A DNA stretch of 64,000 nt from Microbacterium sp. LWO12-1.2. GTDB taxonomy: Bacteria; Actinomycetota; Actinomycetes; Actinomycetales; Microbacteriaceae. Position 1 is the stretch's first letter. The number at the start of each line of letters is the position of its first letter. A program made the position numbers and the translations under genes. This document shows, piece by piece, positions 8,881 to 17,422 of the stretch. The notes beneath the pieces were generated by a model that had not been told where the DNA came from, ran no database searches, and worked only from the letters and a program-made list of their open reading frames with translations. The stretch is from positions 620,001 through 684,000 of the forward strand of contig NZ_JBEGII010000001.1 in the NCBI RefSeq assembly GCF_040675875.1, in the 5' to 3' direction.

Positions 8881-9872
8881 GCGGTCCTCCCGGTGCGGCG
8901 CAGGCGCGGATCCAACAGCACGTATGCGAGATCGGCGAGGAGGGCGATGACCGCGATGACGACAGCGACGAGAAGCGTGAGCGACTGGACGACGGCGATG
9001 TCCTTGAAGAGGACGGAGTCCTGCAGCAGCGTGCCCACCCCTGGCAGGGCGTAAGTGGTCTCCGCGAGGACAGTGCCGCCGACGAGGAAGGTCAGGACGA
9101 GGCTTGCCCCCGTGACGATCGGGATCGCCGCATTGCGGAGAGCGATGAGGCGCACGCGCGGCTCGGAGATGCCCCGCGCGCGGGCGGAGGTGACGTAGTC
9201 GGTCTCGAGCTCGCGCAGCATAGCGGCACGGGTGAGCTTCACGATGATCGCGCCGAGCCCGAGGGCCAATGTGACGGCCGGGAGGATGAGATGCCAGAGC
9301 GTGTCGAGCCCCCCGGAGCCTGCGCCGTACACGGGGAAGATCCGCAGGTAGTAGGCGAAGACGTAGAGGAGCAGGAGCCCGACCGCGAAGGTCGGAGCGC
9401 TGAGCCCGATCACGGCGAGGCTGCTGGCCGTCCGATCCACCCATCCGCCCGCATGCACGGCGCTCTGCACGCCGAGCGGCACGGCGACCACCAGCGCGAG
9501 GGCGAACGCGAGCCCGCACAGCGTGATCGTGAGGCCTGTCCGCTGCGCGATCGCGTCAGCGACGGGAACCTGGAGCCGGATCGACTGTCCGAGATCGCCG
9601 GTGACGAACCCGCCGAGCCACTTCAGGTACTGGAGCCACAGCGGATCGTCGAGGTTGTACTGGGCGCGGATCGCCGCGACCGCGTCGGGAGAGGCCGGCC
9701 GGTTGCCCAACAGGTTCTTCACGATGTCGCCGGGAGCGAGATGCACCAGTGAGAACACGATCATCGACAGGAGAAGAAGTACCGTGAGCGTGCCGAGCAC
9801 GCGCAGCGCGACCATCCGGCCGAGAGGCCGGTAGCGGGCTGCGCGCGCTCGGACGGGGAGCGGTGTCGTCAC
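8877..9872 (-). CDS. Peptide-type ABC transporter permease, DppB-like
   Basis: A 331-residue permease with the DppB/OppB pattern: a first helix near residues 20-40 (LTVLLLLSMIVFSLVHLAPGD), the AIRAQYNLDDPLWLQYLKWL segment, and a coupling loop DYVTSARARGISEPRVRLIALRNA split here by reading across to the following helices. The end (LLADLAYVLLDPRLRRTG) is characteristic of the family. GTG 9872 is chosen because it forms a GTGA overlap with the binding-protein stop; longer upstream extensions lie inside that gene. It encodes one half of the transmembrane pore of the operon. Confidence 0.88.
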   Translation of the reverse strand: MTTPLPVRARAARYRPLGRMVALRVLGTLTVLLLLSMIVFSLVHLAPGDIVKNLLGNRPASPDAVAAIRAQYNLDDPLWLQYLKWLGGFVTGDLGQSIRLQVPVADAIAQRTGLTITLCGLAFALALVVAVPLGVQSAVHAGGWVDRTASSLAVIGLSAPTFAVGLLLLYVFAYYLRIFPVYGAGSGGLDTLWHLILPAVTLALGLGAIIVKLTRAAMLRELETDYVTSARARGISEPRVRLIALRNAAIPIVTGASLVLTFLVGGTVLAETTYALPGVGTLLQDSVLFKDIAVVQSLTLLVAVVIAVIALLADLAYVLLDPRLRRTGRTA

Positions 9873-11479
9873 TGCCCGGCCCGGTACAGCTGGGTCGGCC
9901 AGGACGAGATGAAGGCGAACGAGCTGTAGTCCTTCATCCCGAGATCCTTCGCGAACGCCGTGGCGGACTGCCCCCACCACAGCGGAACATTGATGACGGC
10001 CTCCGCCTGCAGGGTCTCCGCCTGCACGAGAAGGTCCACCCGCGCGGCGGGGTCCGACTCGGCTCCGGCCTGTGACAGCAGATCGACCACTTCAGGATCG
10101 TTGAAGGCCGCCGGGTTGCCGGTTCCGAGGAGGTAGGTCGGAATCTCCGCCGGGTCGCCGAGGGTCGAGAAGTACCACATCAGGTTGACGCCGTGATCAG
10201 AGGAGGCGTCGAGGCTCGCGAGCCACTCTTCGATGGGTACCTCGCGGACGTTGAGCGTGACACCGATCTCGGCGAGGTTCTGAGCGAGCGCCTGGGCGGC
10301 GGTGCCCAGCTGCGGGCCGGTGTTCGGCGTGAGGATCTCCGCCTCGAATCCGTCCGGCATGGACGATTCCGCGAGCGCCGCACGGGCCGCATCCAAATCG
10401 AACTCCCACTGCGGGATGCCTGAGAGGACGTCGCGTGCCTCCTCGGCGTCATAGACCTTGCCGAGCGACTCCGGCGTCATGATCGCGGTCGCTGCTTCCC
10501 CGTGTCCTCGCAGCAGCTTCTCGACATAGGCGTCTCGGTCGACCGCGTGGGCGAACGCTTCGCGAACCTTCGGGTCATCGAAGGGCGCGACGGTGGTGTT
10601 GAAGTACAGACCCACGTAGGAGAGGTCGTTGACGTAGTCCACGCGCATCGGGTCGATCTTCTCCCACTGCTGCGACTGGGCGAGGGGCACGTTGAACGCG
10701 ACGTCCACGTCGCCCGACTGCGCGGCGAGGAGTCGGGTCGACTCGTCCGGTACGAAGTTCACGGTGATCGCCTTGACTTTCGGCAACTCGCCCCACCACG
10801 TGTCGACGCGCTCGAAGGTGACGTGCGAATCGGGGGCGAACTCCGTGACCTCATAGGGCCCTGTCCCGAGGAGCAATGCGTCGGGGGTGCCGACCTTGCC
10901 GCCGTGCTCCTCCCAGAACGCCTTCGAGGTGATGAAAGCCGCGCCGCCGCTGCTCATGTTCGCGGCGAAAGCGGCATCGGGCTCGACGAGAGTGATCGTG
11001 ACCTCGGCTTCACCTGTCTTCTCGATCGCGTCCACGTTCGTGAGGTAGTACGCGAGGCCGGGGGAGGCGGTCTCGTCTCGCGCCTGCTCGAGGCTGAACA
11101 CGACGTCGTCGGCTGTGACGGGGGTGCCGTCTTGGAAGGTCGCGTCATCGCGAAGTTCGTACACGTACGTGATGTCGTCGGTCTGCTCCCACGACTCGGC
11201 CAGTCCGGGCTGGATGCGACCTTGTGCATCGATCGACACGAGTCCCTCCTGCGCGATCGAGGCGATGTAGTAGTTCAGGATGCCGGCTTCTTGACCGACG
11301 TAGAGGCTGGACAGCGAACCGGGAAGGGCGACGGTGATGTGGTCGATCTCCGCCCCGGTGTCGGGTCCGGTGCTTGTTGCGCCGTCGGGTGTCGAACTCG
11401 AACATGCGACCAGCATCAGGGCGCCCGCTGTGGCGACGGTTGTCGCCTTCGCCAGGCGAGCAGTGGAGGGAAACGGCAT
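9869..11479 (-). CDS. Peptide-type ABC transporter substrate-binding lipoprotein
   Basis: A 536-residue family-5 solute-binding protein. Its signal peptide ends in the lipobox LMLVAC (Cys near residue 26), so it is tethered to the membrane. The SBP_bac_5 fold is seen in ASIAQEGLVSIDAQGRIQPG, ESWEQTDDITYVYELRDDA, FQDGTPVTADDVVFSLEQAR and the later VREAFAHAVDRDAY. ATG 11479 is chosen because GAGGAG lies about 10 bases upstream and it begins a normal lipoprotein signal. Unusually, the frame continues upstream without any stop through the whole LysR gene, so the binding protein could also be made as the C-terminal part of a LysR fusion. Confidence 0.88.
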   Translation of the reverse strand: MPFPSTARLAKATTVATAGALMLVACSSSTPDGATSTGPDTGAEIDHITVALPGSLSSLYVGQEAGILNYYIASIAQEGLVSIDAQGRIQPGLAESWEQTDDITYVYELRDDATFQDGTPVTADDVVFSLEQARDETASPGLAYYLTNVDAIEKTGEAEVTITLVEPDAAFAANMSSGGAAFITSKAFWEEHGGKVGTPDALLLGTGPYEVTEFAPDSHVTFERVDTWWGELPKVKAITVNFVPDESTRLLAAQSGDVDVAFNVPLAQSQQWEKIDPMRVDYVNDLSYVGLYFNTTVAPFDDPKVREAFAHAVDRDAYVEKLLRGHGEAATAIMTPESLGKVYDAEEARDVLSGIPQWEFDLDAARAALAESSMPDGFEAEILTPNTGPQLGTAAQALAQNLAEIGVTLNVREVPIEEWLASLDASSDHGVNLMWYFSTLGDPAEIPTYLLGTGNPAAFNDPEVVDLLSQAGAESDPAARVDLLVQAETLQAEAVINVPLWWGQSATAFAKDLGMKDYSSFAFISSWPTQLYRAGQ

Positions 11480-12520
11480 GGTGGAACTCTCCTCGGGTGT
11501 CGGTGATGCGGTTAGGAAACGGGCGCGGTGGTTCTGCGAACGTCGACGCGATTCCAGAATCGCGTCGATCTCCGCAGGGCTCGGGCGATGGGAGGCCAGG
11601 GTGCGGACGGCCGCCGCCACGGCGGGGATGGCGGCGGCCTCGATGAGGGTGGTCGCGGTGGTGCGCCGGGTGAATGAGGGCAGAACGCCGAGCGCACGGA
11701 CGCCGGCGGGCAGAGACGTCCCGGCCAGATCCGACTCGGAGACGAACGCGACACCCACGCCGTGAGCGGCGAAGGCGATCGCGGCATCAGGGCGGCTGAC
11801 CGTGATGTCATCGGAGAGCGCGGCTCGCCCGCTGGCGGCGGCGACGGTCCCGCTGCAGGTTCCCGGTCCGACGATCCACGGGAGGACGCTGAGGGCGCGT
11901 GCGTTGATGCGTCCGCCTGCGGCATCGACGTCTGCCGTGGTGAGAGCGACGATCTCCTCGGCGAAGAGGAAGGTGTCACGAAGCCCGCTGCGCCGAGTTC
12001 TCTGGCGTCGATCTCCGGATGCCGCGATGTCGGATGTCACGGCGATGTCGGCACGTCCAGCGCGTACGAGCGCGAGTGCATCGGCACTGTCGGTTGCTTC
12101 ATGGACCGACGTGTCGACATCGGGAATCTCGATCGCAAGGCGCGCGAGAGCGGGGGCGATGACCTGTGCCAGGCACTCTGCCGTCGCGGCGAAGCGGACG
12201 ACGCCCACGCGATGCCCCAAGACTCGCGCGAGCTCGGTAGCGGCGGCGGTCAGGCTCGCATCGATTCGCGGAGCGTGTTCGACCAGCAACGCACCGACGG
12301 GTGTGAGCGTGGCGGCGCGAGCGGTGCGGACGACGAGTGCGGCACCGAGGCGGGCCTCAAGGCGTTGGACGTGCTGTGTGATCGTCGGCTGAGTGAATCC
12401 GAGTGATCGTGCCGCTGCACTGATGGACCCTGCCTGATCGATGGCCACCAGGATGCGCAGCGAATGGACGTCGAGCGCGCGGGTCAGAGCATCGACATCT
12501 GGTGCGGAACTGTTATCCAT
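11480..12520 (-). CDS. LysR-family transcriptional regulator lacking its own stop codon
   Basis: The first 300 or so residues form a LysR regulator: winged helix HSLRILVAIDQAGSISAAAR followed by GFTQPTITQHVQRLEARLG, then a type 2 periplasmic-binding effector domain (VVRFAATAECLAQVIAPALA; WIVGPGTCSGTVAAASGRA). Codons 1-347 run straight into the binding-protein ATG with no stop. A TAA lies one frame off at 11512-11514, about where a LysR protein would end, so a one-base indel may have removed the natural stop, or the fusion is real. LysR proteins usually control the neighbouring operon; here it is co-directional with the transporter genes. A TTG, GTG or other start near 12520 cannot be excluded. 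Confidence 0.75.
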
Positions 12521-12604
12521 AGGTGGATGCTATTCATTTCCATGTTTCGATGGTGTAACAAAATATGTAAGATCACGAAAAGAGAGAAATGACAGGGGAA
12601 GCGC

Positions 12605-13267
12605 ATGAAGGACGAGCACGCACAGTGGGTTCAGCAGAGGGAGACCACGGTGTGGGCTCCCCATGGCACTGCCTCGCTCGCCGCCACCTGCTGGTTGGAC
12701 GACACCGATCGTGCATTCGAGGGCCTTCCCGGCCGCTGGCGCGCAGACGGCTCCGTCGTTCGCGGAAGCGGCCTCCCCGGACAGCAGATGCTGGAGCCCG
12801 GTGCTGAGGCCAGGCTCGGCGAGCTGCTGCTCCGTGCGGAAGTGCGAGAGGACGCCCTCTTGTTGCGCGTGTTCGATCCGTCGGCGGCGGGCCGAAAGGG
12901 GATCTCGACGATCGTCCGAGCGCCCTATGAACCATCTGGCGTTCGCACGGGCATGTATTCCCCGACGTCGGATCACCACGGCATCGTGGTGCTCGAGGTC
13001 GACGGCCGTGCCCACGAGCTCGAGGTCGCGCGCGAACCCGACGGCACGCTGTTCGCCGCATTCTCGGATTCCACGAGCGGCGAAGAGAGCTACCTCTTCC
13101 GCTTTCTCCGCCTGCCTACGCCCGATGCCTCCGGCCGCGTGGAAGTCGATCTGAATCGCGCCTACCTTCCGCCCTGCGCCTTCTCAGAGCACTACCTGTG
13201 CGTATTCCCCTCACCGCGCAACCGCTGGAGTGTTCCGGTGCGCGCGGGAGAGCTGCGTGTGCAGTGA
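12605..13267 (+). CDS. DUF1684 domain-containing protein
   Basis: A 220-residue cytosolic protein of unknown function. Its C-terminal half carries the DUF1684 hallmarks: IVVLEVDGRAHELEVAREP, LFAAFSDSTSGEESYLFRFL, VEVDLNRAYLPPCAFSEHY and the closing CVFPSPRNRWSVPVRAGE. The invariant Asn-Arg-Ala-Tyr-x-Pro-Pro-Cys segment is intact. No signal peptide or membrane segment is present. The start ATG 12605 has AGGGGAAG about seven bases upstream. It is divergent from the LysR gene across an AT-rich 84-bp spacer that must hold both promoters. Confidence 0.75.
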   Translation: MKDEHAQWVQQRETTVWAPHGTASLAATCWLDDTDRAFEGLPGRWRADGSVVRGSGLPGQQMLEPGAEARLGELLLRAEVREDALLLRVFDPSAAGRKGISTIVRAPYEPSGVRTGMYSPTSDHHGIVVLEVDGRAHELEVAREPDGTLFAAFSDSTSGEESYLFRFLRLPTPDASGRVEVDLNRAYLPPCAFSEHYLCVFPSPRNRWSVPVRAGELRVQ

Positions 13268-13274
13268 GCTTTCC

Positions 13275-13336
13275 GGAGTTCTGCCGAATCTCGGAACAGT
13301 AGGGGGAGCGGCATCCGAAACCGTGCAGATCTCCGA
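13275..13336. repeat. 62-bp imperfect palindromic intergenic element, copy B
   Basis: The element begins GGAGTTCTGCCGAATCTCGG and ends GTGCAGATCTCCGA. It has the same length as the 4166-4227 element, with identical outer ten bases and a shared GGCATCCGAA-type inner arm. It fills nearly the whole 83-bp gap between two convergent genes. Confidence 0.55.
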
Positions 13337-13350
13337 TGTGCAGACCGCAC

Positions 13351-14211
13351 CTACGGGGACTGCGCCTGAGCGAGTGCGTCCAGTGCGGCCTTCGCAGCGG
13401 TCTCGTCTTGCGCGGCCCCGGAGAGGTGAGCGTCCGCCGACGCCCTGTGCTCCTCAGCGCCGTCCAAGTCGGCGTGTGCGCGCTCGGCCTCCTTCACCGT
13501 CTGCGCGAGTTCCGCCTCGAGCTCTGCCACTCGCGCTTCCAGCGACTGCACACGGGCTGCCGCGTCCCGGTGCGACTTCTCCGCTTGCTTCTGCGCGCGC
13601 TCGGCCCGCTCCCGTAGATGCTCGGCATCATGCAGCGCGCGCTCGGCGGCTCGGCGTTCTCGACGCGCGCTGACCTCGTCGGCAGGGGCGGCCGGCGGGG
13701 TAGGGGTCTCGGGAGTGCCCCCTCCCACAGCCGCACCCAGATCCACGGAATCCGACGGGTCGAGTTCGCGGACCAGCCGTCCTGACGCGACCGCCGCCGC
13801 AGCATCCGGATCGAAGAAGGCGGCGGAGATCGTCCGCTCGACCGCGTCCAGCGTGGAGGCGGTGATGCGCTCGCCGCGGGACGCCGCGAGCTCGACGGCG
13901 TTCTGCGCGAGACGGCGGGTGAGCGTGCGACGTTCACGCCCGAGCGTCGCGAGCGTGGCGGCGTCGAGATCGGCCTGGGCCTCGCGCAGGTCCTCGGCGA
14001 GGCGGAGCGCCTCCGCGAGCTGCGAGGTGCGCTCTTGAGCGAAGAGGTTGACCACCCAGGCCGCGACCGACGGTTTGCGCAGCGCCTTGATCTGCGCAGC
14101 CAGTTCGCGGTCGTCCGCGACCTTCATCTGGGCGTCGCGCGCGGAGATGAAGTCGCCCGGCAGTTCGACATAGAGCTTCGCCGCGATCGTCGAGAGTGCG
14201 GTGTCGGTCAT
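13351..14211 (-). CDS. Coiled-coil protein of unknown function
   Basis: A 286-residue protein with no domain I can name. Residues 1-150 are helical and Ala/Arg/Leu-rich, beginning KLYVELPGDFISARDAQMK and followed by RKPSVAAWVVNLFAQER. Residues 180-286 form a long coiled coil rich in Glu, Arg, Ala and Gln (AERAQKQAEKSHRDAAARVQ; ELEAELAQTVKEAERAHAD). There is no signal peptide or membrane helix. Similar proteins recur in this family of bacteria as hypothetical genes. The start ATG 14211 is preceded by AGGGACAG. A TAGACT box on the minus strand near 14260 could be its -10. Confidence 0.6.
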   Translation of the reverse strand: MTDTALSTIAAKLYVELPGDFISARDAQMKVADDRELAAQIKALRKPSVAAWVVNLFAQERTSQLAEALRLAEDLREAQADLDAATLATLGRERRTLTRRLAQNAVELAASRGERITASTLDAVERTISAAFFDPDAAAAVASGRLVRELDPSDSVDLGAAVGGGTPETPTPPAAPADEVSARRERRAAERALHDAEHLRERAERAQKQAEKSHRDAAARVQSLEARVAELEAELAQTVKEAERAHADLDGAEEHRASADAHLSGAAQDETAAKAALDALAQAQSP

Positions 14212-14595
14212 CCGCTGTCCCTTCGCCGATCTGCGCGCCGTGCTGAGGCCACGAGTCTAGGCGCACGCGACATCCGCAGCGTCGCTCGGGAGGAGAACTC
14301 CGCGCGGGGCGGAGGAACTCGAGTGGATTCTCCTCCCGAGCCGGGGAATGCCTCCCGAAACGCTCCCGGCGCTGCCCGCCAGAGAACTTCCGGATGCGGT
14401 TCTCGACAAGGGCGGGATACGCTGGACACGGTGCGTCTGGCCTGCGGGGAACCGCGCAGACGCCCGCCGAACCGCTGGAAGGGGCCAGATCGGGTCCTTC
14501 GCGATTCGAGAGCGGCCGATCCGTGCGGGGCACCTGAGGCTTCGGGGACGCTGACCGAGCGCCCCGATAACGACACCGCGAGGAGACTGCTGAGA
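14212..14595. other. 384-bp divergent intergenic region with inverted repeat and candidate promoters
   Basis: No gene is supported here. The region holds a TAGACT box facing the coiled-coil gene (plus-strand AGTCTA at about 14260-14265), a 13-bp perfect inverted repeat at 14285-14340, and a TACGCT box at about 14420-14425 facing the alpha/beta hydrolase-like gene. That would leave a roughly 160-base leader, in which GCGTCTG and CAGACGC pair around a short loop. The frame of the hydrolase stays open through the leader, but no ribosome site supports an earlier start. Confidence 0.4.
14285..14340. repeat. 13-bp perfect inverted repeat in divergent promoter region
   Basis: CTCGGGAGGAGAA (14285-14297) and TTCTCCTCCCGAG (14328-14340) are exact inverted copies separated by 30 bases. 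The loop holds a further five-base stem (CTCCG/CGGAG). It could form a cruciform or bind a regulator. Confidence 0.5.
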
Positions 14596-15159
14596 ATGGT
14601 CGACACCCAGATCTTCGAACCCGATGGACGCGCGATCCCCTTCGTGGATGAGGGTGACGGGCCCGTCAAGCTCGTGTTGATCCAGGAGCAGGGACTCGCC
14701 GCCGACGTTCTGAGCGTCGCCGCGCACTACCTCGCCGAAGAGGCGGGCTTCCACGTGCTCCGCGTCGGACACCGCGCCGACGGTGAGGCGACGCTCGACG
14801 AGCGCGTCGCCGATGTGCTCGCCGTGATCGACCACGTCGGCATCGAAGACACCTGGGTCGGCGGCCACGGCTTCGGCGGGACGATCGCACGCGCACTGGT
14901 CGCCGCACACGTCGACCGCGCGAACGGCCTGCTGCTGCTCGGCGTCGAAGACGTGGACATCGCGGTGGCCCCGGCCATCCCCGTGCTGATCGTGCAGGGA
15001 ACCGAAGACGTCGACACTCCCGCCGCCAACGCCGAGCGCCTGCAGGCTACGGTGCCGGACCGGTCGAGCATCAAGACGATCGCCGGAGACCACCTGTTCC
15101 CGATGCATCACCCGATCGAGACCGGAGTGATCATCGAGGAGTACCTGGACTGGGACTGA
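14596..15159 (+). CDS. Alpha/beta hydrolase-fold protein with altered nucleophile site
   Basis: A 187-residue protein with the alpha/beta hydrolase plan: [15 protein letters not shown] (oxyanion strand), [25 protein letters not shown] (nucleophile elbow region read in two pieces), [13 protein letters not shown] (acid turn) and [12 protein letters not shown] (catalytic His region). At the elbow the usual Gly-x-Ser-x-Gly is HGFGG, with Gly92 in place of Ser. It may therefore lack ester hydrolase activity. ATG 14596 is chosen because GAGGAG lies about 12 bases upstream. It is followed five bases later by an isochorismatase-like gene. Confidence 0.65.
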   Translation: MVDTQIFEPDGRAIPFVDEGDGPVKLVLIQEQGLAADVLSVAAHYLAEEAGFHVLRVGHRADGEATLDERVADVLAVIDHVGIEDTWVGGHGFGGTIARALVAAHVDRANGLLLLGVEDVDIAVAPAIPVLIVQGTEDVDTPAANAERLQATVPDRSSIKTIAGDHLFPMHHPIETGVIIEEYLDWD

Positions 15160-15164
15160 GCGTC

Positions 15165-15701
15165 GTGGCAGCACCCGGTCGTACCGTCGTCCTCGCGATC
15201 GACCTGCAGGCCGGAGTGACACCCGGATGCTTCGACGAGCACGGCGTGCTGTCGCGCGCAGCGGCACTCGTCGACCGGGCGCGGGCGTCTGGCGTCCCGG
15301 TCGTCTGGGTGCACCACGACCCCGTGGGCGTGGGCACGCCGGAGTGGGAGCTTGCGGCCCCGCTCCAGCGCGCAGAGGGAGAACCGCTGGTCCGCAAGAG
15401 CTATCGCGACTCGTTCGCCGACACGACACTGCGCGCCACACTCGACGAGCTGGGAGCGACGCGGCTCGTGATCACCGGCGCGCAGTCCGACTTCTGCGTG
15501 CGCACCACGACACAGCGTGCAGCCGCGGAGGGCTACGACGTGACGCTCGTGAGCGATGCGCACACCACGGTGGACACCGAGTGGGACGGCGTCGTGATCT
15601 CCGGCGAGCAGATCGTCGCCCATACGAACATGTACTTCTCCGGACTCCGCTACCCGGGCCAGGAGTTCGCCGTCGAGACCCACGACCGGGTGCGGCTCTG
15701 A
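15165..15701 (+). CDS. Isochorismatase-like cysteine hydrolase
   Basis: A 178-residue cysteine hydrolase with all three catalytic residues visible: Asp13 in LAIDLQAG, Lys78 in VRKSYRDSF and Cys111 in [11 protein letters not shown]. The cis-peptide region before the cysteine is VITGAQ. The family includes nicotinamidases, isochorismatases and other amidases; the substrate is not evident. GTG 15165 begins five bases after the upstream stop, so the two genes are probably one operon. The C-terminal end ([17 protein letters not shown]) matches the lid region of family members. Confidence 0.8.
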   Translation: MAAPGRTVVLAIDLQAGVTPGCFDEHGVLSRAAALVDRARASGVPVVWVHHDPVGVGTPEWELAAPLQRAEGEPLVRKSYRDSFADTTLRATLDELGATRLVITGAQSDFCVRTTTQRAAAEGYDVTLVSDAHTTVDTEWDGVVISGEQIVAHTNMYFSGLRYPGQEFAVETHDRVRL

Positions 15702-15753
15702 CCGCAGGCGGACACGGGCGTCGGAGGACCGTGCCGCCTGAGAAGATGGTCTG

Positions 15754-17418
15754 ATGACCGCAACGCTCGTCGCGCAGAACCTGGCCGGTGGCTACGGCCA
15801 TCGCATCCTCTTCGACTCCCTCGATCTGACGGTCGCACCGGGAGACGTGGTCGGTGTCGTGGGAGCGAACGGCGCGGGGAAGTCGACCCTGCTGAGACTG
15901 CTGGCAGGCGTGGATGCTCCGGCAGCGGGTTCGGTTTCTCTGGCGCCGTCGGATGCCTTCGTCGGATGGCTGCCGCAGGAGCATGAACGCGTCGCCGGCG
16001 AGACGGTCGCCGAGTACATCGGTCGGCGCACCGGATGCGCGCAGGCGACCAGTGACATGGACGCGGCGGCGGCGGCGCTCGGCGACCCGTCGCTGGCAGC
16101 CGAGGGGACGGATCCCGCGGATGTCTATTCGACGGCCCTGGACCGCTGGCTGGCCAGTGGCGCGGCTGATCTCGACGAGCGGATCCCGGTCGTTCTCGCA
16201 GATCTCGGGCTAGAACTCGACGGTGTTTCCGCCGCGACCGCCCAGATGACGGCACTGTCGGGAGGACAAGCCGCCCGGGTCGGACTTGCAGCGCTGCTGC
16301 TGTCGCGCTTCGACATCGTCCTTCTCGACGAGCCCACCAACGACCTCGATCTGGATGGCCTCGAACGCCTCGAAGCCTTCGTCCGGGGACTGCGCGGTGG
16401 AGCGGTGCTCGTCAGCCACGACCGCGAGTTCTTGGCGCGCGCCGTGACGCGTGTGCTGGAGCTCGATCTCGCGCAGGGATCGAACCGTGTGTACGGCGGC
16501 GGTTACGACGCCTACCTCGAAGAGCGCGCGACGCTGCGCCGCCATCTGCGCGAGAAGTACGACGAGTTCGCCGACAAGAAGGCCGATCTCGTGGCACGCG
16601 CCCGTACGCAGCGGGAATGGTCGAGTCAGGGCGTGCGCAACGCCATGAAGAAGGCGCCGGACAACGACAAGATCAAGCGCAAGGCGTCAGCGGAGTCGAG
16701 CGAGAAGCAGGCGCAGAAGGTGCGTCAGATGGAGAGCAGGATCGCGCGCCTGGACGAGGTCGAGGAACCGCGTAAGGAGTGGCAGCTGGAGTTCACGATC
16801 GGCAGCGCGCCGCGTTCGAGCTCGGTCGTGTCCACTCTGAGCTCTGCCGTGCTGCGGCAGGGAGCGTTCACGCTCGGTCCGGTATCTCTGCAGGTGAACG
16901 CGGGCGACCGTATCGGCATCACCGGGCCGAACGGCGCCGGCAAGTCCACGCTCCTTCGAGTCCTGTTGGGACGTCAGATGCCGGATGAAGGGACTGCGAG
17001 CCTGGGGGCCAGCGTCGAGATCGGTGAGATCGATCAGGCGCGGTCGTTGCTGGTGGGGACCGCACCTCTCGCCGACGCCTTCGAGGCGCTGGTGCCGGAG
17101 ATGGCCTCGGGAGAGGTGCGCACCTTGCTGGCGAAGTTCGGGTTGCGGGCCGACCATGTGACGCGTCCGGTCGATGAACTGTCGCCGGGGGAGCGCACTA
17201 GGGCAGCTCTGGCGCTGTTGCAGGCCCGCGGCATCAACCTGCTGGTCCTCGACGAGCCGACCAACCACCTCGACCTGCCCGCCATCGAGCAGCTGGAGCA
17301 GGCACTGGAGTCCTACGAGGGCACGCTGCTGCTCGTCACGCACGATCGCCGCATGCTCGACACGGTCCGGATCGATCGCCGCTGGCGGGTGGATCAGGGA
17401 CAGGTGACGGAGAGCTAG
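15754..17418 (+). CDS. ABC-F family ATPase
   Basis: A 554-residue soluble protein with two ATPase domains and no membrane segments. Domain 1 has GANGAGKSTLLRLLAG, LSGGQAARVGLAALLL and VLLDEPTNDLD. Domain 2 has GPNGAGKSTLLRVLLG, LSPGERTRAALALL and LVLDEPTNHLD. The interdomain linker (about residues 250-340) is Lys/Arg-rich and coiled (REKYDEFADKKADLVARAR), as in ABC-F proteins that act on the ribosome and sometimes protect it from antibiotics. Which role applies here is unknown. The start is ATG 15754, with a GAAGAT variant -10-like box six bases upstream. It ends four bases before the convergent LysR-like gene. Confidence 0.88.
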   Translation: MTATLVAQNLAGGYGHRILFDSLDLTVAPGDVVGVVGANGAGKSTLLRLLAGVDAPAAGSVSLAPSDAFVGWLPQEHERVAGETVAEYIGRRTGCAQATSDMDAAAAALGDPSLAAEGTDPADVYSTALDRWLASGAADLDERIPVVLADLGLELDGVSAATAQMTALSGGQAARVGLAALLLSRFDIVLLDEPTNDLDLDGLERLEAFVRGLRGGAVLVSHDREFLARAVTRVLELDLAQGSNRVYGGGYDAYLEERATLRRHLREKYDEFADKKADLVARARTQREWSSQGVRNAMKKAPDNDKIKRKASAESSEKQAQKVRQMESRIARLDEVEEPRKEWQLEFTIGSAPRSSSVVSTLSSAVLRQGAFTLGPVSLQVNAGDRIGITGPNGAGKSTLLRVLLGRQMPDEGTASLGASVEIGEIDQARSLLVGTAPLADAFEALVPEMASGEVRTLLAKFGLRADHVTRPVDELSPGERTRAALALLQARGINLLVLDEPTNHLDLPAIEQLEQALESYEGTLLLVTHDRRMLDTVRIDRRWRVDQGQVTES

Positions 17419-17422
17419 GGGG

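Noticed and set aside
14035..14595. N-terminal extension of the alpha/beta hydrolase-like gene
   Set aside because: The frame is open but overlaps the divergent coiled-coil gene and lacks a ribosome site; ATG 14596 has GAGGAG upstream.
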